From the NCBI GenBank assembly GCA_947473305.1, contig CANJCB010000020.1, positions 1-64,000 on the forward strand: DNA of 64,000 bases. Reading direction: 5' to 3'. This document shows positions 9,259 through 18,259 of the stretch, piece after piece. Below the pieces are notes generated by a model. That model ran no database searches. It was not told the DNA's origin and saw nothing but the letters and a program-made list of their open reading frames with translations. Position 1 is the stretch's first letter. The number at the start of each line of letters is the position of its first letter. Both the position numbers and the translations under genes were made by a program. This stretch comes from Rhodospirillales bacterium (lineage in GTDB: Bacteria > Pseudomonadota > Alphaproteobacteria > ATCC43930 > CGMCC-115725).

Positions 9259-10538
9259 CGACAGCTTTCCTTTTCGCCTCGCTTTTTGTCTTTCTTTTCC
9301 TTGGGATGCCGATCGCCATCTCGCTCGGGCTCGCGAGCGTCTTGACCATCCTTCTCTTCACCGACGATTCGCTGGCCTCCATGGCGCTGAAGCTCTTTCA
9401 GACCATGGAAAACTTCACCCTCCTGTCGATCCCCTTCTTCATCCTCTCCGGGGCGTTCCTGACGACGGGCGGCGTCGCCCGAAGGCTGATCGCCTTCGCC
9501 ACCGCGCTTGTCGGCCATCTGCGGGGCGGCCTTGCGATCGGTTCCGTGCTGGCCTGCATGCTCTTTGCCGCGATCTCGGGCTCCTCCCCCGCGACGGTGG
9601 TGGCGATCGGCACCATCGTGATCGCCGGGATGATCAAGACCGGCTACACCAAGGAATTCGCCACCGGGGTGATCTGCAACGCGGGTACGCTCGGCATCCT
9701 GATCCCGCCCTCCATTCCCATGGTGGTCTATGCGGCGGCCACCGAAAGCTCGCTCGGCAAGCTCTTCGTCGCCGGCGTCATTCCCGGCATTCTCCTCGGC
9801 TTGATGCTGATGGTGGCGATCTGGATCGCCGCCCATGTGCTCGACCTGCCGCGCATGCCGCGGAAATCCCTGCGCGAGGTGGTGGCGACCGCGCGCGAGG
9901 CCTTCTGGGGCCTGTTGCTGATCTTCATCATCCTGGGCGGAATCTACGGCGGCGCCTTCACCCCGACCGAAGCGTCGGCCGTGGCCGCCATCTATGCCTT
10001 CATCGCGGCGGTCTGGATCTATGGCGACATCGGTCTGAAGGACGTTCCAAAGGTCCTGCTCGACGCCGGCAAGATGTCGGTGATGCTGATGTTCATCATC
10101 GCCAACGCCATGCTCTTCGCCCATGTGCTCACCACCGAGCGCATCCCCCAGGAAATCTCCGAGGCGATCATCCGCGCCAATATGGAACCCTGGATGTTCC
10201 TCCTGGTGGTGAACCTCATCCTGCTCGTGGCCGGCGACTTCATGGAGCCTTCGGCGATCATCCTCATCCTGGGACCGATCTTTTTCCCGATCGCCACCAA
10301 GCTCGGCATCGATCCGATTCACTTCGGGATCATCATGGTGGTGAACATGGAGGTCGGGATGGTGACGCCGCCGGTCGGCCTCAACCTCTTCGTCGCCTCG
10401 GCGATCACCGGCATGAAATTCTGGGATGTCTTCAAGGCCGCGGTGCCCTGGATGGGCGTGCTGCTGCTGTTCCTCGTGATCGTGACCTATGTGCCGATCC
10501 TGTCGACGGCTCTGCCGAGCTACGTCTTCGCCCGCTGA
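9255..10538 (+). CDS. dctM: TRAP transporter large permease (DctM family)
   Basis: 427 residues, highly hydrophobic, with about 12 membrane helices as in DctM subunits. Typical segments are LFAAISGSSPATVVAIGTI in the first half, PPSIPMVVYA and the C-terminal MVTPPVGLNLF. It forms the Na+- or H+-driven translocation channel of the tripartite transporter. It follows dctQ with an ATGA overlap and is the last gene of the operon. The Rieske genes end 11 bases away on the other strand, with no obvious terminator hairpin between. Confidence 0.92.
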   Translation: MTTAFLFASLFVFLFLGMPIAISLGLASVLTILLFTDDSLASMALKLFQTMENFTLLSIPFFILSGAFLTTGGVARRLIAFATALVGHLRGGLAIGSVLACMLFAAISGSSPATVVAIGTIVIAGMIKTGYTKEFATGVICNAGTLGILIPPSIPMVVYAAATESSLGKLFVAGVIPGILLGLMLMVAIWIAAHVLDLPRMPRKSLREVVATAREAFWGLLLIFIILGGIYGGAFTPTEASAVAAIYAFIAAVWIYGDIGLKDVPKVLLDAGKMSVMLMFIIANAMLFAHVLTTERIPQEISEAIIRANMEPWMFLLVVNLILLVAGDFMEPSAIILILGPIFFPIATKLGIDPIHFGIIMVVNMEVGMVTPPVGLNLFVASAITGMKFWDVFKAAVPWMGVLLLFLVIVTYVPILSTALPSYVFAR

Positions 10539-10548
10539 TCTCTGAGAG

Positions 10549-11025
10549 CTACAGCGGCTCGGCGAGCAGCGTCATGACCATGTCGCCGTCGATCACGGCG
10601 AGCTTCTTTTCGAACCGCATTCCCTTCGGCAAGCGCACGACGCGATCCTCATAGTAGCCGACCGCGAAGAGGCGCGTTCCACGGTCGGGCTCCGATTGAT
10701 GGACGGTGAAATTCTGGATCACGAGCCAGGCATCCACACCATCCGGAACAACGCGCATCGGCCCCAACATGTGGCGGTTGCGATGGACGTTGAAGGTGGC
10801 GACCTTGCGCAGATAGACGACCCGATCCCGCAGCATTTCCTGTCCCTCGGCGACAAGGAGGCTCGCAGGCAGGCCCTGGTCGATGTTTTCCCGGGGCGCG
10901 ATCCGATAGAGGCAATCCTCGGTGAAGAGGTCGAGCCATTCTTCCAGACGATCTTCGTCCAGTAGCAGCGCATGCTCGCTCTGCAGGTTCGCGATTTCCG
11001 CTTGGATTTCATGGGGGACAGTCAT
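10549..11025 (-). CDS. Rieske-type aromatic ring-hydroxylating oxygenase, beta subunit
   Basis: 158 residues, the size of the small cone-fold (NTF2-like) subunits of ring-hydroxylating oxygenases such as NagH, BenB and AntB. Visible family signs are the N-terminal LLDEDRLEEWLDLFTEDCLYRI and the RNRHMLGP segment. It stabilises the catalytic alpha subunit and helps shape specificity. Its ATG overlaps the alpha-subunit stop (ATGA, 11022-11025), so the subunits are co-translated. Together they would form an (alpha-beta)n oxygenase that hydroxylates an aromatic acid. Salicylate- or anthranilate-type substrates are an inference from the alpha subunit. Confidence 0.87.
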   Translation of the reverse strand: MTVPHEIQAEIANLQSEHALLLDEDRLEEWLDLFTEDCLYRIAPRENIDQGLPASLLVAEGQEMLRDRVVYLRKVATFNVHRNRHMLGPMRVVPDGVDAWLVIQNFTVHQSEPDRGTRLFAVGYYEDRVVRLPKGMRFEKKLAVIDGDMVMTLLAEPL

Positions 11026-12308
11026 CGGATGCCGCCTTCCGGCTCCTCGCCCATGAGCTCGGCGTAATAGGACCAGAAGCCTCGCACGGAGAGTTCGTTC
11101 ATCCGGGTCGTCACATGTTCAGGGATCGGGCCGATACCGCCCATTTCGAGCAGAGACGCCTCGTCAGAGGCCTGCTTCGTCGCGTTATGCACCAGTTCGA
11201 TGGCCTCCCCGTCTTCCAGGGAGACATAGCCCGCAGGCCCGCCGATATTCGCCTGGAGAAGACGATGGGCGCCGAGTTCCTCGCTATCGTCCGCAAAACC
11301 GAAAAGCGTCCAATGCAGCTCGAAGGCATCCAACCCCTTGGGCCGAATCACGCGGGTGGCGAGGCTATTGCGGATACGCTGGAAGACGACGCCGGGAAAG
11401 AGCGAGCAGATCGCGCTGCCGACCCCGTCACCGTATTCATCGATATGGCGCAGCATCGTCATGCGGCGCAGGCGGTCCGCGCCGTCGATGTCGTGAACCA
11501 CGTCCTCCTGAACCCTTGCCGAATCGACCTCCAGCGCCTTGCGGCCGGGCATCGAATAAATCAGGCTGTGGCGATGCCTCGGATCCAGCCGGAGGCCGCC
11601 CTCCGTCACCGTGCGCGTGATGAGCGCGCCCTGGAAACGGTGCAACAGGCTGCCGTGATACTGATCGCGCGAGTTCTCGGCGTAGAGCTTCCAGTTCCCC
11701 CTGATGAATTGGCGCTGATATCCCAGGATACGGATTTCGCCTTTGAGAAGGCGGGCAAGCCAGCCGCCGATCTCTTCGCCGAGGTAATCTTCCAACGGCG
11801 CGGCGGCATCGTCGAAATTTGCGAAGAGCGCGCCGCGGAAATTCTCGATGCGCAGTCGCCGGAGCCCATGGTCGGAACGCTTGAAATCGGCTGGCAGTCC
11901 GCCTTGTCCCGCAAGCCCGCGCTGAAACGGCACGCCGAGCAGCGAGCCGTCGAGCCCGTAGCACCATTGATGATAGATGCAGACATGGTCCTTGGCATTG
12001 CCATAGGGCTCGCGCCGCACCACCGAGCCTCGGTGCGCGCAGCGGTTCACAAAGGCGTGGATCCCGCCTTCCATGTCGCGGTTGTAGACGACGGGCGTCT
12101 CGCCCAGGAAAGCGGTCCGGAAGTCGCCCGGCTTAGGGATCTCTGCCGCGAAGCCGAGGAACTGCCAAGCCGGCCCGCCGAATACGCGCTGCATTTCCCG
12201 CTGGTAGAGTTCGGGATCGTGGAATACGGCGAAGGGAACGCGCGAATAGTCCTGCCGCGTCCACTTGATGGGACGGGGAAGCCCCTCGGGTGATTGTCGC
12301 TCGCTCAT
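11022..12308 (-). CDS. Rieske-type aromatic ring-hydroxylating oxygenase, alpha subunit
   Basis: 428 residues. The Rieske 2Fe-2S ligands are Cys90, His92, Cys110 and His113 (NRCAHRG...CIYHQW). The mononuclear iron site shows D215-x2-H218-x4-H223. The stretch from EIPKPGDF through GNAKDH to GVPFQRG resembles salicylate 5-hydroxylase (NagG) and anthranilate dioxygenase large subunits more than naphthalene or biphenyl types. The enzyme would insert oxygen into an aromatic carboxylate and needs electrons from a ferredoxin reductase. None is encoded beside it. It sits in a minus-strand operon with an alpha/beta hydrolase, a TauD-like oxygenase and the beta subunit, and overlaps the last by four bases. 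Confidence 0.9.
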   Translation of the reverse strand: MSERQSPEGLPRPIKWTRQDYSRVPFAVFHDPELYQREMQRVFGGPAWQFLGFAAEIPKPGDFRTAFLGETPVVYNRDMEGGIHAFVNRCAHRGSVVRREPYGNAKDHVCIYHQWCYGLDGSLLGVPFQRGLAGQGGLPADFKRSDHGLRRLRIENFRGALFANFDDAAAPLEDYLGEEIGGWLARLLKGEIRILGYQRQFIRGNWKLYAENSRDQYHGSLLHRFQGALITRTVTEGGLRLDPRHRHSLIYSMPGRKALEVDSARVQEDVVHDIDGADRLRRMTMLRHIDEYGDGVGSAICSLFPGVVFQRIRNSLATRVIRPKGLDAFELHWTLFGFADDSEELGAHRLLQANIGGPAGYVSLEDGEAIELVHNATKQASDEASLLEMGGIGPIPEHVTTRMNELSVRGFWSYYAELMGEEPEGGIR

Positions 12309-12402
12309 CGCCCTTCACCCGCCCCAGCAATGGAGATCGCCGCATGAGCGAGGCAGCGAGCCACCCCCAGGTCCGCGGGGATCTGGGGATCGCGGTCTCG
12401 CC

Positions 12403-13419
12403 CTAATAAGCCTCGGCGATCGCCTTGGCCGCTTCCGATCCTTCGGGAGCCTTCATCTTGCCGCCGCCGGAATATTCTCCCGCGAAATCGACATAGACGG
12501 GAAGTACCGGGCGTCCGTCCGTCAAGTCGAGCCAGAGCCGCAAAAGATGCCGCTCCTGCCCCGGCCCATTGGTGAAGCCGTTCCGCCCGTGCAGGCAGGT
12601 GTAATTGTTCACGACCATCATCTCACCGGGCTCGACGATGAACTTGACCCGGATATCTTCCCGCTCGGAAGTGTCGCGGAAATAGGTCATGGCTTCCTCC
12701 AGGTCGCTGGGCAGCGGAATGCCCAGCGCCGGAGCCGCCTGTTCGATCCCGAAGAAGGAGCAGGTGATCTTGCCGTCGACGCAGGAGAAGATCGGCACCG
12801 TATAGTCCGTGGCGACCGTCTTCTCGAAAATCCAGCGGTTGAAGCCGCGATAGAGCGGGTCGAGCAGTTCCGGCCGGTTCAGGAAGATCTCGTTATGGAT
12901 GGCGATCGAACTCGCGAGCCGGCTGGCGCCGCCCACGGCAGCCTTCTGGACGCTCATCATGCCGACGATTTCCTGGACGTCGGTATGGAGCCCGCCCTCG
13001 TTGTTGTTGCGATAGGCGCGCACCACCTTCTGGTCCGGCACATAGCGCACATGGCCCAGCCGATCGCCCAGCGCGCTCTGTACGACCGCATTGCCCCAAT
13101 GAAGCCCGAAGCCCCAATAGATCCGCTCGAAATCTTCTTCGGAATAGCGCTCGGGCGTGACGCCCTTGACGATGATCGCTCCTGTCCCCTCGAGGATCTC
13201 GTGGCGCAGCTTCATGATCATCGGCGTCAGGTCCGGATGATCGAATTCCGCGCGCGTCACCTCCTGGGGCTTCTTGTGGCGCGTGCGCTTCAGAAGGTCG
13301 TCGATCGCGTCTAGATGCCGCTCGGTCAGGTGATGGGTCAGCCCCTCCTTGCCCCCGACGGACTTGTTCGTCCAGGCCGAGGGATGGTCGATAAACTTGC
13401 GATAGACTTCGGTAGCCAT
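12403..13419 (-). CDS. TauD/TfdA-family Fe(II)/2-oxoglutarate dioxygenase
   Basis: 338 residues from the ATG at 13419, preferred over the ATG at 13431 because GGGGAG lies five bases before it. Iron ligands are His145 and Asp147 (GGLHTDVQE) and a distal His at about 277 (CLHGRNG). The C-terminal RHLLRLWLDL matches the arginine that binds 2-oxoglutarate. Members hydroxylate sulfonates, phenoxyacetates, betaines and similar compounds. The IYWGFGLHWG...LGHV segment also occurs in the two proteins at 52356 and 53491, so the window holds three relatives. It lies between the alpha/beta hydrolase and Rieske genes and is probably co-transcribed with them. The substrate is unknown. Confidence 0.87.
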   Translation of the reverse strand: MATEVYRKFIDHPSAWTNKSVGGKEGLTHHLTERHLDAIDDLLKRTRHKKPQEVTRAEFDHPDLTPMIMKLRHEILEGTGAIIVKGVTPERYSEEDFERIYWGFGLHWGNAVVQSALGDRLGHVRYVPDQKVVRAYRNNNEGGLHTDVQEIVGMMSVQKAAVGGASRLASSIAIHNEIFLNRPELLDPLYRGFNRWIFEKTVATDYTVPIFSCVDGKITCSFFGIEQAAPALGIPLPSDLEEAMTYFRDTSEREDIRVKFIVEPGEMMVVNNYTCLHGRNGFTNGPGQERHLLRLWLDLTDGRPVLPVYVDFAGEYSGGGKMKAPEGSEAAKAIAEAY

Positions 13420-13465
13420 TTCACTCCCCATGCATTGTTAAGATCGTTGCGCGCTTGAACGCGCC

Positions 13466-14293
13466 CTAGGTCCGGTCCTTGGCCAGGAAATCGAGCAGCA
13501 GCCGATTGACCTGCCCGCTGTGCTCGATATGGGCGCAATGGCCACAGTTTTCGATGACATGCACCTCGCAGTGCGGAATGCGCTTGGCAAGCTTCAGAGC
13601 ATAACCCGGCTCGCGCAATTTGTCCTCGGCTCCGGCAATCAGCAGGACCGGCATGCCGAGCTTTTCATATTGGGTCGCGTCGGGCAGCCCGAATTCCTCC
13701 CGCGCCGGCACCAGCGGGCTCTTGAAGCGCGCCGCCGCCGTGCATTCCCAGGCGCCGGGGAGCGCGCTCATCTGGTAGCGCTTCTCCACATAGGCTTCGT
13801 CCGCCGCCCATTTGGGATCGTGGAACATCGCCGCCACCGTCGCCCGCATGCTTTCCCGCGTGCAGTCATAGGCCATCATCGCGCGGCGATCGTCGTTGAC
13901 CGGGGTGAAACCGCCCGACGAGATCATCGTGAAAGTCCGCACCGGGAAACTCGCACCGTCCCCCAGCACCCGGGCGAAGACCGAGCCACCCATGGAATTG
14001 CCGATGAAGTCCGCCTTGTCGATGGCAAGGACTTCCAGGAACCGCTTCAGGTGCCGGATCCGTCGCGCGACGCCGCTGGTAAAGTCATGCACCTTGTCGG
14101 TCCGGCCATAACCGAGCCAATCCGGCGCGACCACCCGATAGCGTTCGGCCAAGGCTCCGATCGTATATTCCCAGCTGATCTCGGCCGCAGCGCCGAATTC
14201 GCCGCTATGGAGCAAAACGACGGTGCGTCCCTCACCACCTTCCAGGTAATGGGTGCGAATGCCATCCACATCGACATATCGGCTAGCGACCAT
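13466..14293 (-). CDS. Alpha/beta-fold hydrolase (meta-cleavage-hydrolase-like)
   Basis: 275 residues from the ATG at 14293 (AAGGGA nine bases upstream). A longer in-frame extension to 14455 lacks support. The fold begins VDVDGIRTHYLEGGEGRTVVLLHSGE. The nucleophile elbow is GNSMGGS, the acid is probably the Asp of AGAEDKL and the catalytic His is in ENCGHCAHIE. This pattern fits C-C-bond hydrolases acting after ring cleavage (MhpC, BphD, XylF types), which would agree with the Rieske oxygenase in the same operon. Esterase activity is equally possible. No extradiol ring-cleavage dioxygenase is present in the window. Confidence 0.85.
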   Translation of the reverse strand: MVASRYVDVDGIRTHYLEGGEGRTVVLLHSGEFGAAAEISWEYTIGALAERYRVVAPDWLGYGRTDKVHDFTSGVARRIRHLKRFLEVLAIDKADFIGNSMGGSVFARVLGDGASFPVRTFTMISSGGFTPVNDDRRAMMAYDCTRESMRATVAAMFHDPKWAADEAYVEKRYQMSALPGAWECTAAARFKSPLVPAREEFGLPDATQYEKLGMPVLLIAGAEDKLREPGYALKLAKRIPHCEVHVIENCGHCAHIEHSGQVNRLLLDFLAKDRT

Positions 14294-14496
14294 CACGCTC
14301 TTTCCCTTGCCTATCCCGCCTTGAGGTCGATAATCAGCTGATCCAGAATGTGCCGCTTTGACCATGCGGTCAAACTCGACGAGTGGCGCCGCATTGAAAA
14401 AGTCGCGCAGAAGGCGAACCGTAACTCCACAGGCATCGATGTGCACAATATGCAATATGCCGGAGCTACAGGGCAGAACATGACAAGAGGGGACCC
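14294..14496. promoter_or_regulatory. Divergent intergenic region with an AATATGC repeat
   Basis: This 203-bp gap lies between the minus-strand oxygenase operon and the plus-strand binding-protein gene, so it should hold both promoters. AATATGC is repeated back to back at 14447-14453 and 14454-14460, just after the palindrome GTGCAC. A GAGGGGA ribosome site precedes the gene at 14497. The repeat may be an operator. Confidence 0.3.
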
Positions 14497-15561
14497 ATGA
14501 AGAGCGTAGGATCGAAGCAAAACCGGCGGACTTTCCTGAAATATGCCGCCGGCGCCGCCGTCGCAGCGCCGTTTACCGGCGCCAGGCTGGCAAAGGCGCA
14601 AACCCGCACGGTGCTGGTCAACAGCTGGGGCGGCGTGTTGACGGAGTCGGAAGATATCGCCTTCTTCAAGCCCTTCACCAAGGAGACCGGCATCCAGGTG
14701 AAGGCCGTGACCCCGGTGTCCTATGCCAAATGGAAGGCGCAGGTGACCTCAGGGCAATACGAGTGGGACATCACCACCATCAACCAAGCGCAATGGAGCC
14801 GGGCCGAGCAGGAAGGCTTGGTCGAGCCCATCGACTGGTCGATCATCGACAAGAGCAAGATGTGGCCGGGGGCGGTCTATGCCAATGGCATCGGCTTCAC
14901 GTCGCTGTCCACCAACCTCGCTTATCGCAAGGACAAATTCCCCAATGGCGGGCCTAAGAATTGGGCCGACTTCTGGGACGTGAAGAAATTCCCCGGCAAC
15001 CGCAGCCTCTATAGCGGCGAGCCCGTGGTCGCCCTCCTGGCGGCGCTCATGGCGGATGGCGTGCCCAAGGACAAGCTCTATCCCCTCGATCTCAACCGCG
15101 CTTTCAAGAAGCTCGACGAGATCAAGCCTCATATCAAGGTCTTCTGGTCCCAAGGAACCCAGTCGCAGCAGCTCATCCGCGACGGCGAAGTCGACATGAT
15201 GGCGATCTGGAATGCCCGCGCGACGGACCTCCAGAAGCAGGGCCATCCGATCGAGCTCGTCTGGGACGGAAATATGAGCGTGATCACGAATATCGGGGTG
15301 GCGAAGGGCTCCCCAAATGTCAAGGCAGCCTGGGAATACATCAAATCCGCCCTCCAGCCCGAGCATCTGGCCGCCTATGCGAAGCTGCTGCCCTATGGCC
15401 CCCTCAATCCGGAATCCTTCAAATACATCCCCGAGGAGATCGCCAAGAACCTGCCGACCTATCCGGCCAATCTGGCGATCGGGGTCAAGGTCGATCCGGT
15501 CTGGGGCGCCGAAAACAACGCCAAGCTCGATGAGCGCTATGCTCAATGGCTGGCGTCATAA
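14497..15561 (+). CDS. Orphan ABC-type solute-binding protein (PotD-like)
   Basis: 354 residues. It begins with a twin-arginine signal (NRRTFLKYAAGAAVAAPFTG, cut near AKAQ), so it is exported folded. The mature part has the type II binding-protein pattern of PotD and iron or thiamine receptors (LVNSWGGVLTESED, WDITTINQAQW, GIGFTSLSTNLAYRKD). Such receptors bind polyamines, small cations or related organic solutes and deliver them to an ABC permease. No permease or ATPase gene is adjacent, so it must use a transporter encoded elsewhere or act as a sensor. It precedes the LLM monooxygenase by 77 bases on the same strand. Confidence 0.87.
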   Translation: MKSVGSKQNRRTFLKYAAGAAVAAPFTGARLAKAQTRTVLVNSWGGVLTESEDIAFFKPFTKETGIQVKAVTPVSYAKWKAQVTSGQYEWDITTINQAQWSRAEQEGLVEPIDWSIIDKSKMWPGAVYANGIGFTSLSTNLAYRKDKFPNGGPKNWADFWDVKKFPGNRSLYSGEPVVALLAALMADGVPKDKLYPLDLNRAFKKLDEIKPHIKVFWSQGTQSQQLIRDGEVDMMAIWNARATDLQKQGHPIELVWDGNMSVITNIGVAKGSPNVKAAWEYIKSALQPEHLAAYAKLLPYGPLNPESFKYIPEEIAKNLPTYPANLAIGVKVDPVWGAENNAKLDERYAQWLAS

Positions 15562-15638
15562 AGCGGAAGATCATAATGAAACCCAGGTGGGGCGGGCAGT
15601 CACTTGCTCCCACCTGATCGGAACTGAAGGAGTTTAGC

Positions 15639-16982
15639 GTGGGCGATAAACGGCGGCAGTTGGCCTTGGGTTTCAGCCTGGTCTCGAACGGGACACACGG
15701 GGCGGGCTGGCGCCATCCCGATTCACCGCCGGACATCACCCTCGATATCGCCGCCTGGAAGGAACTGGCCAGGACGGCGGAGCGCGGCAAGATCCATTTC
15801 ATCTTCTTCGCCGATGGCGCCGCCGTGCGGACCGAAGCGAAGAGCGAAGAGGCCCTGAGCTATATCGGCCGGATCGATATGTTCGAGCCGCTGACGCTGA
15901 TCGCGGCTCTCACGCAAGCGACGGAGCGGATCGGCTTCGTCTCCACCGCCTCGACCACCTATAACGAGCCCTATGCGCTGGCCCGGAAGTTCGCCTCGCT
16001 CGATCACCTGAGCGGCGGGCGGGTCGGCTGGAACCTCGTGACCACATGGAGCGAGGCGGAAGCCCTCAACTTCAATCGCGACAAGAACCCGCCTCATTCC
16101 CAGCGTTATGAGCGCGCGCAGGAATTCATCGACGTCGCCACCGGGCTCTGGGACAGCTGGGAGGACGACGCCTTCCTGCGCGACAAGGAATCGGGCCGCT
16201 ATTTCGACCCCAAGAAAATGCACGTCCTGAACCACAAGGGCGAGCATTTCCAGGTGAAGGGTCCGCTCAATATCGCGCGGCCGCCCCAGGGTTATCCCGT
16301 GATCGCCCAGGCCGGCGCGTCGGAGCCCGGTCAGGAACTGGCGGCCCGCACCGCGGATATCGTCTACACGGCGCAGCAGAGCAAGGAATCCGCCCAGAAA
16401 TTTTATCAGAGCCTCAAGGGGCGGCTGGGCAAACACGGCCGCTCGGAGGACGATTTGAAAATCATCCCGGGCGCTTTGCTGACGATCGGCCGCACCGATG
16501 AAGAGGCGCGGGAGAAGCAGGCGTTGCTCCAAAACCTCATTCACCCGGAGGTTGGCCTCTCCCTACTCCTGGGGATGTTCGGCGATCTTTCGGGCTATCC
16601 CATCGACGGCCCTGTGCCGGAAATACCGACCGAGACGAACGGGCTCAAAAGCATCCTGCAAAGCTGGCACGACCGGCTGAAGCGCGAGCCCATGACGATC
16701 CGCCAGCTTTACCAGGCGGTCGCCTCCGGGTCCGGTCATCTCAGCCTCGTCGGGTCGGTCAAGACCATCGCCGACCAGTTCGAGGACTGGTTCACCACCA
16801 AAGCCTGCGACGGCTTTGCCATCATGGTGCCCTTCATGCCCGGCGGGATCGACGATGCGGTGAACCTCCTGGTTCCCGAGCTCCAGCGTCGCGGCCTGTT
16901 CCATCTCGACTATGAGGGACACACGCTCCGGGAGAGCCTCGGCCTGCCGCGTCCGGCGAATAGGTTCGCCAAGGCCAAGTGA
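15639..16982 (+). CDS. LLM-class flavin-dependent monooxygenase (NtaA/SnaA/DszA type)
   Basis: 447 residues. The GTG start at 15639 follows GAAGGAG. It has the bacterial luciferase-like barrel with family segments FIFFADGAAV, RIGFVSTASTTYNEPYALARKFASLDHLSGGRVGWNLVT (given here as landmarks), PVIAQAGASEPGQELAA and GTVE-type FMN-phosphate contacts. Relatives are nitrilotriacetate monooxygenase, DszA and pristinamycin synthase subunit A. They use FMNH2 from a separate reductase to oxidise C-N or C-S bonds. No reductase is encoded next to it. A second member, about equally long, lies at 41333-42658. It follows a binding protein, which suggests the imported compound is its substrate (inference). 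Confidence 0.9.
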   Translation: MGDKRRQLALGFSLVSNGTHGAGWRHPDSPPDITLDIAAWKELARTAERGKIHFIFFADGAAVRTEAKSEEALSYIGRIDMFEPLTLIAALTQATERIGFVSTASTTYNEPYALARKFASLDHLSGGRVGWNLVTTWSEAEALNFNRDKNPPHSQRYERAQEFIDVATGLWDSWEDDAFLRDKESGRYFDPKKMHVLNHKGEHFQVKGPLNIARPPQGYPVIAQAGASEPGQELAARTADIVYTAQQSKESAQKFYQSLKGRLGKHGRSEDDLKIIPGALLTIGRTDEEAREKQALLQNLIHPEVGLSLLLGMFGDLSGYPIDGPVPEIPTETNGLKSILQSWHDRLKREPMTIRQLYQAVASGSGHLSLVGSVKTIADQFEDWFTTKACDGFAIMVPFMPGGIDDAVNLLVPELQRRGLFHLDYEGHTLRESLGLPRPANRFAKAK

Positions 16983-17018
16983 GCCCCGGCATATCATCCG
17001 CCTGAAAGACCCCCTCCC

Positions 17019-18197
17019 TTGCGCGAGCCGATCTTCGTTATCAACGCAGGCTCCTCCAGCATCAAATTCGCTGTCTATGCAACGGGCGAAGGACGGGTCG
17101 TGGAGGCGGTCTTCGAGGGGGAAATTTCCAGCATCGGGCATCTGCCGCAACTCAAGGTTCGGAGCGCCATCGGCGAGACCCTGGCGAAGCGATCCGCCAC
17201 CGTTGCGGATCATGACCGCGCGGTCGCCGAGATTTTCGATTGGATCGCCGGTCATCTTGGATCAGAGATGACCTTCGATGGCGTCGGGCACAGGGTGGTT
17301 CACGGCGGCGAGCGTTACTCCTCACCTGTTTTGATCGACGACGAGGTTCTGGAAAGACTGGGCGAATTGATCCCGCTCGCGCCACTTCACCAGCCGCATA
17401 ATGTCGCCGCGATTCAGGCGGTCAGGACGACAGCGCCGAGGCTTCGGCAGGTGGCCTGTTTCGACACCGCCTTTCATCAAAGCCAGCCGGCCATCGCCCG
17501 CGCTTTGGCCCTCCCCCCGGAGTTCGCCGCCAAAGGGCTGCGGCGCTATGGCTTCCACGGCCTTTCCTATGAATATGTCGCTTCGAAGCTTTGGCAAAAG
17601 GGCGAGGCGGAGGGCAAGACCGTCATAGCGCATCTCGGGAACGGCGCCAGCCTCTGCGCCATCGAGGATGGATCCAGCGTCGCCACCACGATGGGGTTCA
17701 GCACCCTCGATGGCCTCATCATGGGAACCCGGCCGGGAACTCTCGATCCAGGCGTGATTCTCTATCTTCTGCAGCACGAAGGCATGACGGCGGAAGAGAT
17801 CGCCACGCTGCTCTACAAGCGATCGGGGCTCCTGGGTGTGTCCGGCATCTCCAGCGACATGCGGACCCTCCTGGAAAGCGATGCGCCGGCGGCCCGGCAG
17901 GCCATAGATCTCTTCATTTACCGCATCGGCCGGGAGATCGGCTCCCTGGCGGCGGCGCTGGGTGGTCTCGACCGGATCGTGTTCACCGGCGGCATCGGGG
18001 AAAACGCGCCTGAAATCCGCAAGCGCGTCTCCCTTATGGCCGCCTGGCTCGGCGTCGACCTCGACGAAGAGGCCAATCTTCGAGGCGATGCCCGCATATC
18101 GACGGCAGAGAGCGCCACGTCCCTCTGGATCGTTCCTACGGACGAGAACCTGATGATCGCACAACATACACGGCGGGCCCTCGACGGATCGTCGTGA
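17019..18197 (+). CDS. ackA: Acetate kinase
   Basis: 392 residues, the normal AckA length. Diagnostic motifs are present: NAGSSSIKF at the N-terminus, GHRVVHGG, FDTAFHQ, RRYGFHGLSYEYV, AHLGNGASLCAI, GTRPGTLDPG and FTGGIGENAPEIR. The enzyme interconverts acetyl phosphate plus ADP with acetate plus ATP. The start is a TTG at 17019 with a poor ribosome site, chosen because the family N-terminus begins right there. No phosphotransacetylase, phosphoketolase or sulfoacetaldehyde acetyltransferase is nearby, so the source of acetyl phosphate is not evident. It follows the LLM gene by 36 bases and may share its transcript. Confidence 0.93.
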   Translation: MREPIFVINAGSSSIKFAVYATGEGRVVEAVFEGEISSIGHLPQLKVRSAIGETLAKRSATVADHDRAVAEIFDWIAGHLGSEMTFDGVGHRVVHGGERYSSPVLIDDEVLERLGELIPLAPLHQPHNVAAIQAVRTTAPRLRQVACFDTAFHQSQPAIARALALPPEFAAKGLRRYGFHGLSYEYVASKLWQKGEAEGKTVIAHLGNGASLCAIEDGSSVATTMGFSTLDGLIMGTRPGTLDPGVILYLLQHEGMTAEEIATLLYKRSGLLGVSGISSDMRTLLESDAPAARQAIDLFIYRIGREIGSLAAALGGLDRIVFTGGIGENAPEIRKRVSLMAAWLGVDLDEEANLRGDARISTAESATSLWIVPTDENLMIAQHTRRALDGSS

Positions 18198-18259
18198 ACC
18201 TGGCCTATTTCTCCAGCCAGCCCTCGCTGTAGCGGCCACTGATATAAGCGTGGTGATAG

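Noticed and set aside
11115-12293. Long plus-strand open frame across the Rieske alpha subunit
   Set aside because: The minus strand encodes intact Rieske and mononuclear-iron motifs; the opposite frame has no known motif or ribosome site.
14294-14455. N-terminal extension of the alpha/beta hydrolase to an upstream ATG
   Set aside because: The extension lacks a ribosome site and any fold similarity, whereas the ATG at 14293 has AAGGGA and starts right at the conserved first strand.
17019-18197. Part of a sulfoacetaldehyde acetyltransferase (Xsc-Pta-AckA) taurine pathway
   Set aside because: Neither xsc nor pta is present in the window, so the kinase alone cannot support this.
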